A stretch of DNA of 64,000 bases from Dokdonella sp. GTDB taxonomy: Bacteria; Pseudomonadota; Gammaproteobacteria; Xanthomonadales; Rhodanobacteraceae. Positions within the stretch are counted from its first letter, which is position 1. Each line of letters starts with the position of its first letter. A program made the position numbers and the translations under genes. Under the pieces are notes generated by a model. The model saw nothing but the letters and a program-made list of their open reading frames with translations, had not been told where the DNA came from and ran no database searches. Below, piece by piece: positions 8,483 through 21,610 of this stretch. The DNA lies in contig NZ_JAHCAS010000002.1 of NCBI RefSeq assembly GCF_019634775.1, positions 434,001 through 498,000 on the forward strand. The letters run 5' to 3'.

Positions 8483-11455
8483 TCAGCCAGACGGCAGGCG
8501 CGCGAGCAGGCTGCGTGCGTAGCGCGTGTCGAGCGCATGCAGCCGCGGAGCAAGATCATCGCGCAGCCGGACGGCTTCGGCAGTGCGGCCGAGCGAGGCC
8601 AGCGTCGACGCGAGTTCGACTTCGATCTCGAGGATGCGCGGATCGCTGTCACCAAACGGTGGTCGATTGGCAGCGATCGCCGCGCGCAGCAGCGGTTCTG
8701 CTTCTGCAGCGCGAGCGTGCGCGCCGAGGGCGCGCGCAAGCGCGAACTGCGGAGCGCGCAGCATCAGTGCATTCGGCGCGACGGCGTCATTGGCCATCGC
8801 CATCGCCTTCTGCGCGTCAGTCAACGCGCCCGCCGAATCGCCAGCGTCGAGGCGCGCCTCGGCCAGCGTGGCCCGCAGGAACACCGGGATCGGCGTGGGC
8901 TGACCGGCCGCGGCGCCGATCGCAGCGATGGCTGACTCGATCTCGGCCAGTGCCTCGCGTGGATGCCCTTCATGGCGCAACAGGATCGACAGGTAGCCGC
9001 GGTACATCGCGCGCCATTGCGAATCGGCAGCCTGATGTCGTGCGGCAATTGCGATCGCGCGTTGCAGGGCCGCTTGGGCTGGGTCGGCATGGCCGAGCAT
9101 CAGTTCGGCGACGCCGAGGCTCCACAGCGGATCGGCCAGTTCGACCGCGGATTCCGAGGCTTTGATGCGTGTCCACAGCGCTACCGCTTCGTGCGCCGAT
9201 GCAGCGGATTCGGCGAATCGGCTGAGCCCGCGATACTCGGCGGCCAGCGCGCCGTGGATGTACGCCAGTTGCTCAGGGCGCGTGTCGGCCAGGGTGCGCC
9301 GTGCGATGTCGAGCAGGGCGAGATGGCCGTCGAGCGCTGCCTGTGTGTGTCCTGCGCGATTGAGCGCGAGGTAGAGGTTTGATCGCTGCACGATCGTGTC
9401 GCGGTGTTCGGGGCCGTAAAGGCGAGTGGCGATCGCCGCAGACTCGCCCAACGTGGCGATCGCGCCGTCACTGTCACCCTTGTGCGCGAGTGCAGACGCG
9501 CGCACGCCAAGCGCACTGATCACGCTGCTGTGGTCGCGGCCATGCACGGCGGTCAACCCGGCGATCGCGCGGTCGGCGGCGGCGATCGCTTCGTCGTGGC
9601 GAGACAGTTCCTTGTAGGCGAGGCCGAACAGTTCCCAGTCGGCGGCGACTTCCGCGCTTGCCTCGCCGAAGGCCGTGCGGTCGGCCGCGAGTGCATCGTC
9701 GAGTATGGGCAATGCGCGCTCGGCGGAGCCCTGCGCGATGACAGCCTCGGCGACGATGCGGCGCGCCTGCGACGCTTCGATCTGGGCATTCGTGCCGACG
9801 CGGCCCGCGCGAAGGATCGCTTGTTCGGCATGCCCGACCGCGGCCTCGTTCGCGTTGCGGCTCAGTTCGGCGCGGGCAAGGCGTAGCAAGATGAGCGCAT
9901 GCACGTCATCGGGCACCGCTTCCGCGTCGACCGATTCGATGGCCTTGCGCAACAGCGTTTCGGCGCGCGCGTAGTCGCCAATGTTCCAGTAGAGCTCGCC
10001 AATCAGGCTGGTCAACTCGATCTGCAACGCGGCCGGCATGTTCTGTTCGGTGGCGAGTTGGCGTTCGCCCTTTTCGAGCAATTGCTCAGCAGTGAACGGC
10101 TGGCCCTTGTTCTCGTCGGGGCTGGCTTGGGCGAACACGCCAACGAGGAACTCACGTGCGGCCTCGGCACGTTCGCGCTGCACGCGCTCGCGTTGCGCGG
10201 TGGCAAGCACGAGCACGCTGCTGGCGAGCACGGCGACGGCGAGTACGCCGACGATCGCCGAAGCAATGGCGTGGCGGCGCACGAAACGCAGGGTGTGATG
10301 CAGGCGCGAGGGGCGCCGCGCGAGCACCGGGTGACCACCAAGGTGGCGTCGCAGGTCGTCGCCGAACGCGGCGGCCGAGGCATAGCGTTCGCCGGGTGCG
10401 GCGGCCATCGCGCACGTGACGATCGCTTCCAGGTCGCCGCTGACGGCGCGGCGCAGGGTTTTTGCGTTGCGCAGGCCGAGCATTCGCGCCCGCGTATCGG
10501 TTGCGCCGCGCGTGAGCGGTTCGCGTGTGGCCGTCGCGATCGCCTGCTCGAGCTGGGCGGCGGAAGCGAAGGCGAGCCGGTACGGTCGCATGCCGGCAAT
10601 GAGTTCGTGCAGGACCGCACCGAGCGAATAGAGGTCGGTCGCGGTCGTCAGCGCTTCGCCGCGGATCTGCTCGGGGCTCGCGTACGGCACGGTCAGCAGG
10701 CGTCCTCCGGTCGCGGTCAACGTGCCATCACCGGCTGGTGCGCCGGTGTCGTCGAGCAGCCTGGCGATGCCGAAATCGAGCAGGCTGACCTGACCTTGTG
10801 TGTCGACGAGGATGTTGCCGGGCTTGAGGTCGCGGTGAATGACCAGGTTGGCGTGCGCGTATTGCACGGCTTCGAGCACCTGCAGGAACAGCTCGAGGCG
10901 GACGCGCAGCGGTGAGCCGTGCGTATCGCACCAGACGGTGATCGGCGCGCCTTCGATGTGGTCGATGGCGAGGAACGGTTGGCCGTCATCAGCAACCCCG
11001 GCATCGTGGAGCCGCGCGATGTGCGGATGGCGCAGGCGCGCAAGGATGTCGCGTTCGCGCGCGAAGCGCTCGGCAAGACCGTGTCGTGCATGCAACGCGT
11101 GCGGCAACTTCAACGCGAAACGGCGACACAGGCCGTCGTCGTCGCGCTCGGCCAGCCAGACGCTGGCCATGCCGCCGCGACCGATCGCTTCGAGCAGGCG
11201 ATACGGCCCGATGTGATCGCCGGCGGTAAAGCCCGTACCGTCATCGACGGGATCGGCAACAGCCAGCAGTTCCGCCTCGACGTGCCGGCCGAAATCCGTG
11301 CCCGAATTGCCGGCTTCGGCATCGAACAGGGTGCGGACACGCGCGGCGATGTCACCCGTTTCGCCGGCGAGGCGCTCGAGCAGTTTCGCACGCCCTTCCG
11401 CATCGAGGCCGGCGGCATCGTCGAACACGGCCAGCACGCGCTTCCAGTCTGTCAC
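8483..11455 (-). CDS. Membrane serine/threonine protein kinase with C-terminal TPR-like sensor region
   Basis: A 990-residue Hanks-type kinase. After an N-terminal region of about 80 residues comes the glycine loop IGRGGMASVW (91-100), the ATP-binding Lys in ALKLP (116), catalytic HRDLKPGN (207-214), DFG (227-229) and the activation-segment end YASPEQIRGEA. All invariant residues are present, so it should be active. A single hydrophobic helix (HAIASAIVGVLAVAVLASSV, near 390-415) follows. The remaining 550 or so residues are Ala-rich helical pairs of TPR type, presumably outside the inner membrane, where they could sense protein or envelope state. It is the first gene of a kinase-sigma-(beta-helix) run on the minus strand. 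Confidence 0.93.
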   Translation of the reverse strand: MTDWKRVLAVFDDAAGLDAEGRAKLLERLAGETGDIAARVRTLFDAEAGNSGTDFGRHVEAELLAVADPVDDGTGFTAGDHIGPYRLLEAIGRGGMASVWLAERDDDGLCRRFALKLPHALHARHGLAERFARERDILARLRHPHIARLHDAGVADDGQPFLAIDHIEGAPITVWCDTHGSPLRVRLELFLQVLEAVQYAHANLVIHRDLKPGNILVDTQGQVSLLDFGIARLLDDTGAPAGDGTLTATGGRLLTVPYASPEQIRGEALTTATDLYSLGAVLHELIAGMRPYRLAFASAAQLEQAIATATREPLTRGATDTRARMLGLRNAKTLRRAVSGDLEAIVTCAMAAAPGERYASAAAFGDDLRRHLGGHPVLARRPSRLHHTLRFVRRHAIASAIVGVLAVAVLASSVLVLATAQRERVQRERAEAAREFLVGVFAQASPDENKGQPFTAEQLLEKGERQLATEQNMPAALQIELTSLIGELYWNIGDYARAETLLRKAIESVDAEAVPDDVHALILLRLARAELSRNANEAAVGHAEQAILRAGRVGTNAQIEASQARRIVAEAVIAQGSAERALPILDDALAADRTAFGEASAEVAADWELFGLAYKELSRHDEAIAAADRAIAGLTAVHGRDHSSVISALGVRASALAHKGDSDGAIATLGESAAIATRLYGPEHRDTIVQRSNLYLALNRAGHTQAALDGHLALLDIARRTLADTRPEQLAYIHGALAAEYRGLSRFAESAASAHEAVALWTRIKASESAVELADPLWSLGVAELMLGHADPAQAALQRAIAIAARHQAADSQWRAMYRGYLSILLRHEGHPREALAEIESAIAAIGAAAGQPTPIPVFLRATLAEARLDAGDSAGALTDAQKAMAMANDAVAPNALMLRAPQFALARALGAHARAAEAEPLLRAAIAANRPPFGDSDPRILEIEVELASTLASLGRTAEAVRLRDDLAPRLHALDTRYARSLLARLPSG

Positions 11456-11674
11456 GATCGTCCTCCACAGGATCCAGCGTGCAGGTTAGCAGCGTCGCTG
11501 CAGGCCGCCAGTCGCTGGTGCGCGTCAACGACCGCAGGGCGCTCGATCGATATGGCTGGTATCTCCAGCGTGACCGTGAGGCGGGCGCTCCGCAGGTGAT
11601 CGCGGGTGTTGCGGCGGCATGGGGTGCGCGCGGGACGCGCGGTCGGGGCAGATCGGACGGCTGGCGTCACACGC

Positions 11675-12874
11675 TCATGCACCATGCGCCGAACTGGCTG
11701 GGGACGGCCCTCGCGGCTCCGTCGCTGTGTCGTCCGGCGCAGGTGACGTCCGCAGCCTTCCGTCAAGCAGCTTGCCGATCACGGTATGTCGGACCAGCCA
11801 TTGGTAGCTGGCGAACGAGAACAGGAACGTCAGCGCCACCGACGCGATGAACTTCGCCGTCCAGTGCATCGGCATGTCGAGCAGCCGGTACTGGATTGCC
11901 AGCAGCATGGGCAGGTGTATCAGGTAGACCCAGTACGAGCTGTCGGCGAGCCAGCGCATGGCCGCGCTGCGCGTATTCAGCCAGCGTCTGGCGGCGAGCA
12001 GACACCAGAGTGTCATCCAGGAACCGGCGCATGCTTCCAGCAAGGCGTTCACGCCGTTGCGCATGGTGGTTGGCGGCACGGCAATGAATCCTTCGGTCGC
12101 AACGAACAGGATCGCATGGGCGATGACCGCAGCGGCAAGCAGGAAAGGCGAGAACGGCCGCAGGCGTTCGAGCAATCCGCCATGGAGGAAAAGCTGGTAG
12201 CCGAGCGTGAAGTAGAGCCCGAAGAACACCAGCGCCCACAGCGAAGGCACAAGGAAGTCCGGCGCGGGCCACGGCGTACCGACCAGGGCCAGCGGCGGCG
12301 TCAGCAGTACCGGCAGCCCCACGACCAGGGCAGGCGCGGGCAGAGTGGCCAGTCGTTGGCCGATGCGCCACAGGCCGAGAGCCGATGCGACCCACACCAG
12401 CACGGTGAACTGCAGCAGGTAGAACAGGAACCACAGGTGTGCCCAGCCGGGCGAGGACGGCATGCCGCCGTGCTGGTCGATATGGGCGCGGATCCAGGCC
12501 AGTGCCGGTGACGGATGCGCCACCGTGGTTGCCGCATGTCCGGTCAACCCGCTCATGCCGGCGAGCAACGGCGCTGCGAAGACAAGCAATGGCAGCAGTA
12601 TGCGTGCACAGCGGTTGCGGAACAGTCCGGCCATGCCGCGGCGCGCCACCAGCAGGGCGGCGAAATAGCCCGCGACAGTGAAGAACAGCGGCATTCGGAA
12701 TTGGTGCAGGAACCAGGCGATTGCATCGACGGCGATTGAGTTTTCGGCATCTGCTGCCGGCCAGAGCGGATGCATCAGCGGGCTGAAGGCAAGCGCAGCA
12801 TGGAACACCACGCCGGCCAGCATGGCCAGGGCACGCAGATTGTCCATGGCGTGGATGCGGTCGATGTCGTGCAT
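11675..12874 (-). CDS. Acyltransferase-3 (OpgC-like) integral membrane protein
   Basis: The chosen start, 12874 (MHDIDRIHAMDNLRALAMLA), follows AGGG and lies 10 bases after the permease stop. The 399-residue protein has about ten hydrophobic helices and the family signatures RALAMLAGVVFHAALAF near the N-terminus (with the conserved His) and FRMPLFFTVAGYFAALLVA. It ends in a Pro/Ser/Thr-rich tail. Acyltransferase-3 proteins move acyl or succinyl groups across the membrane onto glucans, O-antigen or other polymers; the closest feel is OpgC/MdoC. The substrate is unknown. It is the last gene of the GntR-ABC operon, an unusual partner for these genes. Confidence 0.85.
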   Translation of the reverse strand: MHDIDRIHAMDNLRALAMLAGVVFHAALAFSPLMHPLWPAADAENSIAVDAIAWFLHQFRMPLFFTVAGYFAALLVARRGMAGLFRNRCARILLPLLVFAAPLLAGMSGLTGHAATTVAHPSPALAWIRAHIDQHGGMPSSPGWAHLWFLFYLLQFTVLVWVASALGLWRIGQRLATLPAPALVVGLPVLLTPPLALVGTPWPAPDFLVPSLWALVFFGLYFTLGYQLFLHGGLLERLRPFSPFLLAAAVIAHAILFVATEGFIAVPPTTMRNGVNALLEACAGSWMTLWCLLAARRWLNTRSAAMRWLADSSYWVYLIHLPMLLAIQYRLLDMPMHWTAKFIASVALTFLFSFASYQWLVRHTVIGKLLDGRLRTSPAPDDTATEPRGPSPASSAHGA

Positions 12875-12884
12875 GCCGTCGTCC

Positions 12885-13571
12885 CTACAGGAATGAGGGC
12901 TTGCGCGCGTGCACCCAGCCTGCGGCAAGGATCGCCGTCACGATCACCGCCAGCTCGCCTGCGAGCACGCCGAGCACCGGTGTGCTCCAGACGATCTGGT
13001 CGGTCCGCAGGTGGCGGGCGATGGCGTCGAGCCGGCTTACCCACCAGATGAAGGGTCCGACCAGGGTCATCAGTGCGAGCATCGCGAAGACGTTCCAGCC
13101 TTCGGAATCAACGGCGATCGCCACGCACAGCGACACACAGAAGTTGGCCAGCAGAAACATCGCGACCAGCACCACCCAAGGTACGGCGCCGTCCGGGCGC
13201 GGAGTGGTCAGGATCAGGGCAAGCAGGCCGCCGACCACGAGCAGGAACGGCACGAGGTAGATGACGAGGTTGGCCAACAACTTGGCCCAGAACACGTCCA
13301 TCGGCGTCACTGGCAGGCTCATCACGAAGGGCTGGGTCTGCAGCTTGCGTTCCGCCATCACCGACGACTGGATGGCGTAGGAGCCGACCACGATCAACAG
13401 CACCAGCAGGATCAATGCCCCGGCAGCAGACAGCAGCGGTGTACCCATCCCGACCAGGCCGAGCGCGAGCAGCAGGCCGGCGACGTAACCCGCCAGTTGC
13501 TTCTGGTAGACCTGCCAGTCCTTGACGATCAGCCGGCGGACCATCGTGATATCGGATGCGAGCCAGTTCAT
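12885..13571 (-). CDS. ABC-2 type transporter permease
   Basis: The start ATG at 13571 overlaps the stop of the upstream ATPase gene (ATGA), so translation is probably coupled. The 228-residue protein has about six hydrophobic helices. It has a soluble loop with VMAERKLQTQPFVMSLPVTP, typical of bacterial ABC-2 exporters of the YtrC/D and bacitracin-resistance type. With the ATPase before it, it should form a homodimeric or two-component exporter. Substrate unknown; YtrA-regulated ABC systems generally answer cell-wall stress or peptide antibiotics. Confidence 0.88.
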   Translation of the reverse strand: MNWLASDITMVRRLIVKDWQVYQKQLAGYVAGLLLALGLVGMGTPLLSAAGALILLVLLIVVGSYAIQSSVMAERKLQTQPFVMSLPVTPMDVFWAKLLANLVIYLVPFLLVVGGLLALILTTPRPDGAVPWVVLVAMFLLANFCVSLCVAIAVDSEGWNVFAMLALMTLVGPFIWWVSRLDAIARHLRTDQIVWSTPVLGVLAGELAVIVTAILAAGWVHARKPSFL

Positions 13572-14455
13572 GCGTTGCCTTCCCCACGGACGGTGGTGAC
13601 GAATATGTCTTCCAGCGACATCGGCTCGACCGACTCGACGCAGAGCCCGAGCGCCTGCAATGCCGGCACGGTGGATGCGTCGAATGCGCCGGTTTTCAGT
13701 TCGACCAGCGGCGCGCTGCCGCGTACCGAAACCAGGCCGGGCAGGCGACGGACTGCTTCCGTGCGTTCGCCACGGCAAAGGATCCGCCGCCAGCCGTCGA
13801 GGAAAGACTCCTTGTCGCGCGAAGCGAGCAGGCGCCCGTCATGCAGGAAGGTCACCGAATCGGCGACCTGTTCAATATCGGCAGTGTTGTGCGACGAGAA
13901 CAGGATCGAACGCTCTTCGTCGCGCAGCACATCGGCCAGTGCATCGAGCACCTCACCGCGCGCCACCGGATCGAGCCCGGTGGTCGGTTCGTCGAGCAAC
14001 AGCAGGCGCGGATGGCGGGCGAAGATCAGCAGCAGCAGGGCCTTGACCCGCTGCCCGTGCGAGAATCCGCCCAGCACCTGCTGCGGCCGCAAGTCGAAGC
14101 GCTTCAGCAGGACTTGCGCATAGGCCTCATCCCATCCGGGATAGATGCTGCGAATGAAATCCATGTGCCAGCGCAGGGGCTGCGCCCGATACAGGCGCAT
14201 GTCGTCGGAGGCGTAGCCGATGTCGCGCTTGACTGCGACCTGTTCCTGCGGCAAGCGCAAGCCGAGCACCTCCACCGTACCGCCGTCGGCGCGAACCAGC
14301 CCCATCAAAACGCGCAGCAGGGTCGATTTGCCTGCGCCGTTGACGCCGACCAGTCCCATCACCTGGCCGACCGGAAGCGCGAGGTCGATGTCGTGCAATG
14401 CGAAGTCGTCATAGTGTTTGCGCACACCGCGCAGTGCGATGGCAGGGATCATCAT
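13568..14455 (-). CDS. ABC transporter ATP-binding protein
   Basis: A 295-residue ATPase with Walker A GVNGAGKST (near residues 37-45), signature GGFSHGQRVK in the LSGGQ position, Walker B LLLLDEP followed by TTGLDP, and switch His in ILFSSHNT. The signature motif departs from the usual LSGGQ, as in other ATPases of the drug/peptide exporter group. The start overlaps the GntR stop (ATGA) and the stop overlaps the permease start, giving a tightly coupled operon. A double Met occurs at 14455/14452; the first is used here. Confidence 0.93.
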   Translation of the reverse strand: MMIPAIALRGVRKHYDDFALHDIDLALPVGQVMGLVGVNGAGKSTLLRVLMGLVRADGGTVEVLGLRLPQEQVAVKRDIGYASDDMRLYRAQPLRWHMDFIRSIYPGWDEAYAQVLLKRFDLRPQQVLGGFSHGQRVKALLLLIFARHPRLLLLDEPTTGLDPVARGEVLDALADVLRDEERSILFSSHNTADIEQVADSVTFLHDGRLLASRDKESFLDGWRRILCRGERTEAVRRLPGLVSVRGSAPLVELKTGAFDASTVPALQALGLCVESVEPMSLEDIFVTTVRGEGNA

Positions 14456-14874
14456 GGCTTCCTTCGTTCGGGATTCGTGTGCGTTGGCGATGCATCGGTC
14501 AGGCGATCAAACGCCTGTCCAACCCGCTCGACCACCTGACGGCGGCCGAGCCCGAGTTTCCTGGCCGCATCCAGCAGCCCCTGCATCTGGGTCTGGAATT
14601 CGCCTTCGGCGAGTGCCTGTGTCGCGTCCAGCGCATCGGCCACGAACGAACCTTTGCCTTGGCGCGTCACGATCACCCCGGCTCGTTCCAGTTCCAGATA
14701 GGCTCGCTTGACCGTGATCACGCTGACCCGGCTGCCTGCCGCCAGTTCACGGATCGAGGGGAGGGGCGTGCCTGGTTTCCATGTCCCACTCATGACCTTG
14801 GCGACGACCTGCTCCACGATCTGCACGTACATCGGCGTGATCGAATGCGGGGAAAGCAGCAAGTCGGTGCCCAT
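14452..14874 (-). CDS. GntR-family transcriptional regulator, YtrA subfamily
   Basis: A 140-residue protein with the GntR winged helix at residues 12-78: MYVQIVEQVVAKVMSGTWKP, then PLPSIRELA, VSVITVKRAYLELERAG and RQGKGSF. The C-terminal part is short (about 60 residues), as in the YtrA subfamily, rather than the long effector domains of FadR or HutC types. YtrA regulators are usually encoded first in the ABC operon they repress, as here. AGGG lies four bases before the ATG. The 19-bp palindrome at 15200-15218 is the likely operator. Confidence 0.92.
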   Translation of the reverse strand: MGTDLLLSPHSITPMYVQIVEQVVAKVMSGTWKPGTPLPSIRELAAGSRVSVITVKRAYLELERAGVIVTRQGKGSFVADALDATQALAEGEFQTQMQGLLDAARKLGLGRRQVVERVGQAFDRLTDASPTHTNPERRKP

Positions 14875-14883
14875 GCGGCCCTG

Positions 14884-15174
14884 CTATGACTGGATTGCGC
14901 CGCGTTGTCGTGCACCGTCAGCAGGGATCGCCAGTACCCGCCACGCCACCGATATGGCTTGGGATGCTCTGAGCGATCCCGCAATGGCGTCGTGACATCC
15001 GCAAGGTTCGCAGCGGGGCGGACGTCGTGTGGGCACATGCTGCTTACGGGTCGATGTTCGCAGGCACTGGTTGCGCAGCGCGCATGCGCTCATGCCTGCG
15101 AAGTCCGTCCATGCGCTGCCGGTGCTGCCGATGAGGTCAACCACGTCGGCAAGGCTGCAGACGGGTGCTTGCAT
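14884..15174 (-). CDS. Possible small leader ORF, 96 aa, between operator and gntR
   Basis: From the ATG at 15174 (GGAGG four bases upstream) an open frame runs to a TAG ten bases before gntR. It is the first good start behind the promoter/palindrome at 15200-15237. The product (MQAPVCSLADVVDLIGSTGS...) has no recognisable domain. Its last third is encoded by a dispersed repeat, which argues against a conserved protein. It may be only an untranslated leader with a chance frame. Confidence 0.25.
   Translation of the reverse strand: MQAPVCSLADVVDLIGSTGSAWTDFAGMSACALRNQCLRTSTRKQHVPTRRPPRCEPCGCHDAIAGSLRASQAISVAWRVLAIPADGARQRGAIQS
14961..15017 (+). repeat. Dispersed repeat family 2, internally deleted copy
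   Basis: Begins GGGATGCTCTGAGCGATCCC and ends GTGACATCCGCAAGG plus a GC-rich tail. Both ends match the longer copy at 21538-21610 (opposite strand), but the middle block is missing. Confidence 0.65.
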
Positions 15175-15199
15175 GAGGCCTCCGCGGACGTCGGTATCT

Positions 15200-15237
15200 G
15201 TGTATAGTGAGTATACACGGGCATTTCCAGAGATCAA
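15200..15237 (-). promoter_or_regulatory. Probable promoter with perfect palindromic operator for the GntR-ABC operon
   Basis: On the minus strand a -35 TTGATC (15237-15232) and -10 TATACT (15215-15210) are 16 bases apart. The -10 is buried in GTGTATA-n5-TATACAC (15200-15218), a perfect inverted repeat. GTGTA...TACAC half-sites are typical of YtrA-type GntR regulators, so autorepression by the downstream regulator is likely. Confidence 0.65.
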
Positions 15238-15492
15238 GCGGGTGTCCCGTCGGGGCAGGCGCGGTGGGTAGCCTGTTCGATAAAACCCTGGCGCAGCGAA
15301 CGACCGCCGATGTGCCGTCGGATGCAGTTTCGACAAGTCGGCGTGGATCGGGCCAACCGGCGTTGTGCGACTGCGCGGGGCCGCGGCCAGCCTCGGCTTT
15401 CGCGTGGCCCGGTCGGGAGCAGGATCACGACAGCGTGCGATTTTCCCGCGCGTTGCAACGGGGTGGTCGCGTTGCGCCGGGTCGGTGATGGC
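15238..15492. other. Non-coding stretch upstream of the GntR operon promoter
   Basis: No frame with a plausible start, codon pattern or domain is visible between the promoter and the gltD stop. The piece around 15345-15400 (CCAACCGGCGTTGTGCGACT...) weakly resembles internal segments of repeat family 2 near 45650 and 54400. Confidence 0.5.
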
Positions 15493-16898
15493 TCAGGCGA
15501 TCACGCCAAGCTGGCGAAGGATCGCCTTGGCGGCCTCGCGGCCGTCGAGGACGGCACGAACGACGAGGTCGGCACCGCGTACGGCGTCGCCGCCGGCGAA
15601 GACTTTCGGATTTGCAGTCTGGCCGGGCAGGCGTGTGCTGCCGCCGACTTCGACCCGGCCGCTGGCGTCGGTGCCGATGCCGTTGCTTCCGAACCAGTCC
15701 TCGGGGCTGGGCAGGAAGCCGAACGAGAGAATCACCACATCGGCGGGGATGACCTGGGTGCTGCCTTCGACGATCTCTGCGCGTGCACGCCCGTGTGGGT
15801 CGGCGACGAGGCGCGTTTCGCTGATCTCGACGCCGTCCACCGCGCCGTTGCCGGTGATCGACCGTGGTTGCGCCTGGAAGCGGAAAATCACGCCTTCATC
15901 CCGGGCGTTCTTCACTTCCTTGCGCGAGCCCGGCATGTTGGCCTCGTCGCGGCGGTAGACACAGGTGACGCGGGCGGCACCGAGGCGCACGGCGGTGCGC
16001 ACGCAGTCCATCGCGGTGTCGCCGCCGCCGAGCACGACGACGCGCTTGCCGCTGAGGTCGGGCAGCACGTCGGCCGTGCCGGCGAGGCCGAGCAGGTGGC
16101 GCACATTCGCAATCAGGAAGGGCAGGGCGGCGTGCACGCCGGCAAGGTCCTGGCCGGGCAGGTGCGCGTCGACGAACCGGTAGGCGCCGGTGGCGACGAA
16201 CACGGCGTCGTAGTCGGCGACGATCGCGTCGAAGGCGAGATCGCGGCCGATGTCGATACCGAGGCGGAAGCGCACGCCAAGTTCCTCGAGCACGGCGCGA
16301 CGCGTGCGCACCACCGACTTCTCGAGCTTGAATGGTGGGATGCCGAAGGTCAGCAGGCCGCCGATCTCCTGCTGACGGTCGAACACGTCGACGGCCACGC
16401 CGGCGCGAACGAGGCGGTCGGCCGCGGCGAGGCCGGCCGGGCCGGCGCCGATGATGGCGACGCGCTTGTCGGTGGTCGATGGCGCAGGTGACGGACGCCA
16501 GCCGCGGCGCAGGGCTTCGTCGGTGATCGAGCGCTCGATCGCGCCGATGGTCACCGCACCGAAGCCGGCCTCGAGCGTGCAGTCGCCTTCGCAGAGGCGG
16601 TCCTGTGGACAGACGCGCCCACAGATCTCGGGCAGCGGATTGGTCTCGTGCATCAGCGTGGCGGCATCCTCGATGCGCCCGTCGCGCACAAGTTTCAGCC
16701 ACTGCGGAATGCGGTTGCCGAGCGGACAGGCCCACGAGCAGTACGGGTTGCCGCAGTCGATGCAGCGCGAGGCCTGGTCGGCGGCATCGCCGTCGGCGAA
16801 GTCGGCGTGGATCTCGCCGAAGCCGACCACGCGGATCGGGATCGCGATTTCGCGCGGCAGCGCGCGCGGGAACTTGAGGAACGGAAAAGGCTTCTCGC

Positions 16899-16902
<4 letters not shown>
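15493..16902 (-). CDS. gltD: Glutamate synthase small (beta) subunit
   Basis: A 469-residue NADPH-dependent glutamate synthase small subunit. Its start, ATG at 16902, overlaps the gltB stop (ATGA). The N-terminal part carries the [4Fe-4S] cysteine sets CIDCGNPYCSWACPLGN and CGRVCPQDRLCEGDC. Next comes the FAD-binding motif AIIGAGPAGLAAADRL near residue 150, then the NADPH-binding VVVLGGGDTAMDCVRTA near 290, and the C-terminal FAD motif VFAGGDAVRGADLVV. It passes electrons from NADPH to GltB for ammonia assimilation (GOGAT). Confidence 0.96.
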
Positions 16903-21362
<4,460 letters not shown>

Positions 21363-21419
21363 GTTTGCGTTCCGCTCGAAGGTTGCGAGCGCAACGAATT
21401 ACGCCGGCAATACGCCGCC

Positions 21420-21448
21420 AATCAATCACAAATGCTGCGGAGCGTCAA
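21420..21448 (-). promoter_or_regulatory. Possible sigma-70 promoter for gltBD
   Basis: Minus-strand TTGACG (21448-21443) and a weak -10 TTGATT (21425-21420) are 17 bases apart and about 58 bases before the gltB start. The -10 is poor, so this is tentative. Confidence 0.35.
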
Positions 21449-21537
21449 ACCGTTTGGACGTCCGGCCGTCCATTCGGATGGTGGCATCCGAAACCATCGG
21501 ATGCCGCGGTGGGCGAGCCGCGCACGCCGCGCTGCGG

Positions 21538-21610
21538 GCCTTGCGGATGTCGCCTTGATCTGCGCCCGCACAGGACGGTGACGCCGTTGTGGGATTGATC
21601 AGAGCATCTC
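21538..21610 (-). repeat. Dispersed repeat family 2, near-full copy
   Basis: Read on the minus strand it runs GAGATGCTCTGATCAATCCC, then ACAACGGCGTCACCGTCCTG, TGCGGGCGCAGATCAAGGCG and ACATCCGCAAGGCCC. It overlaps the last codons of the DUF349 gene, supplying ...E-M-L-stop. Confidence 0.75.
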
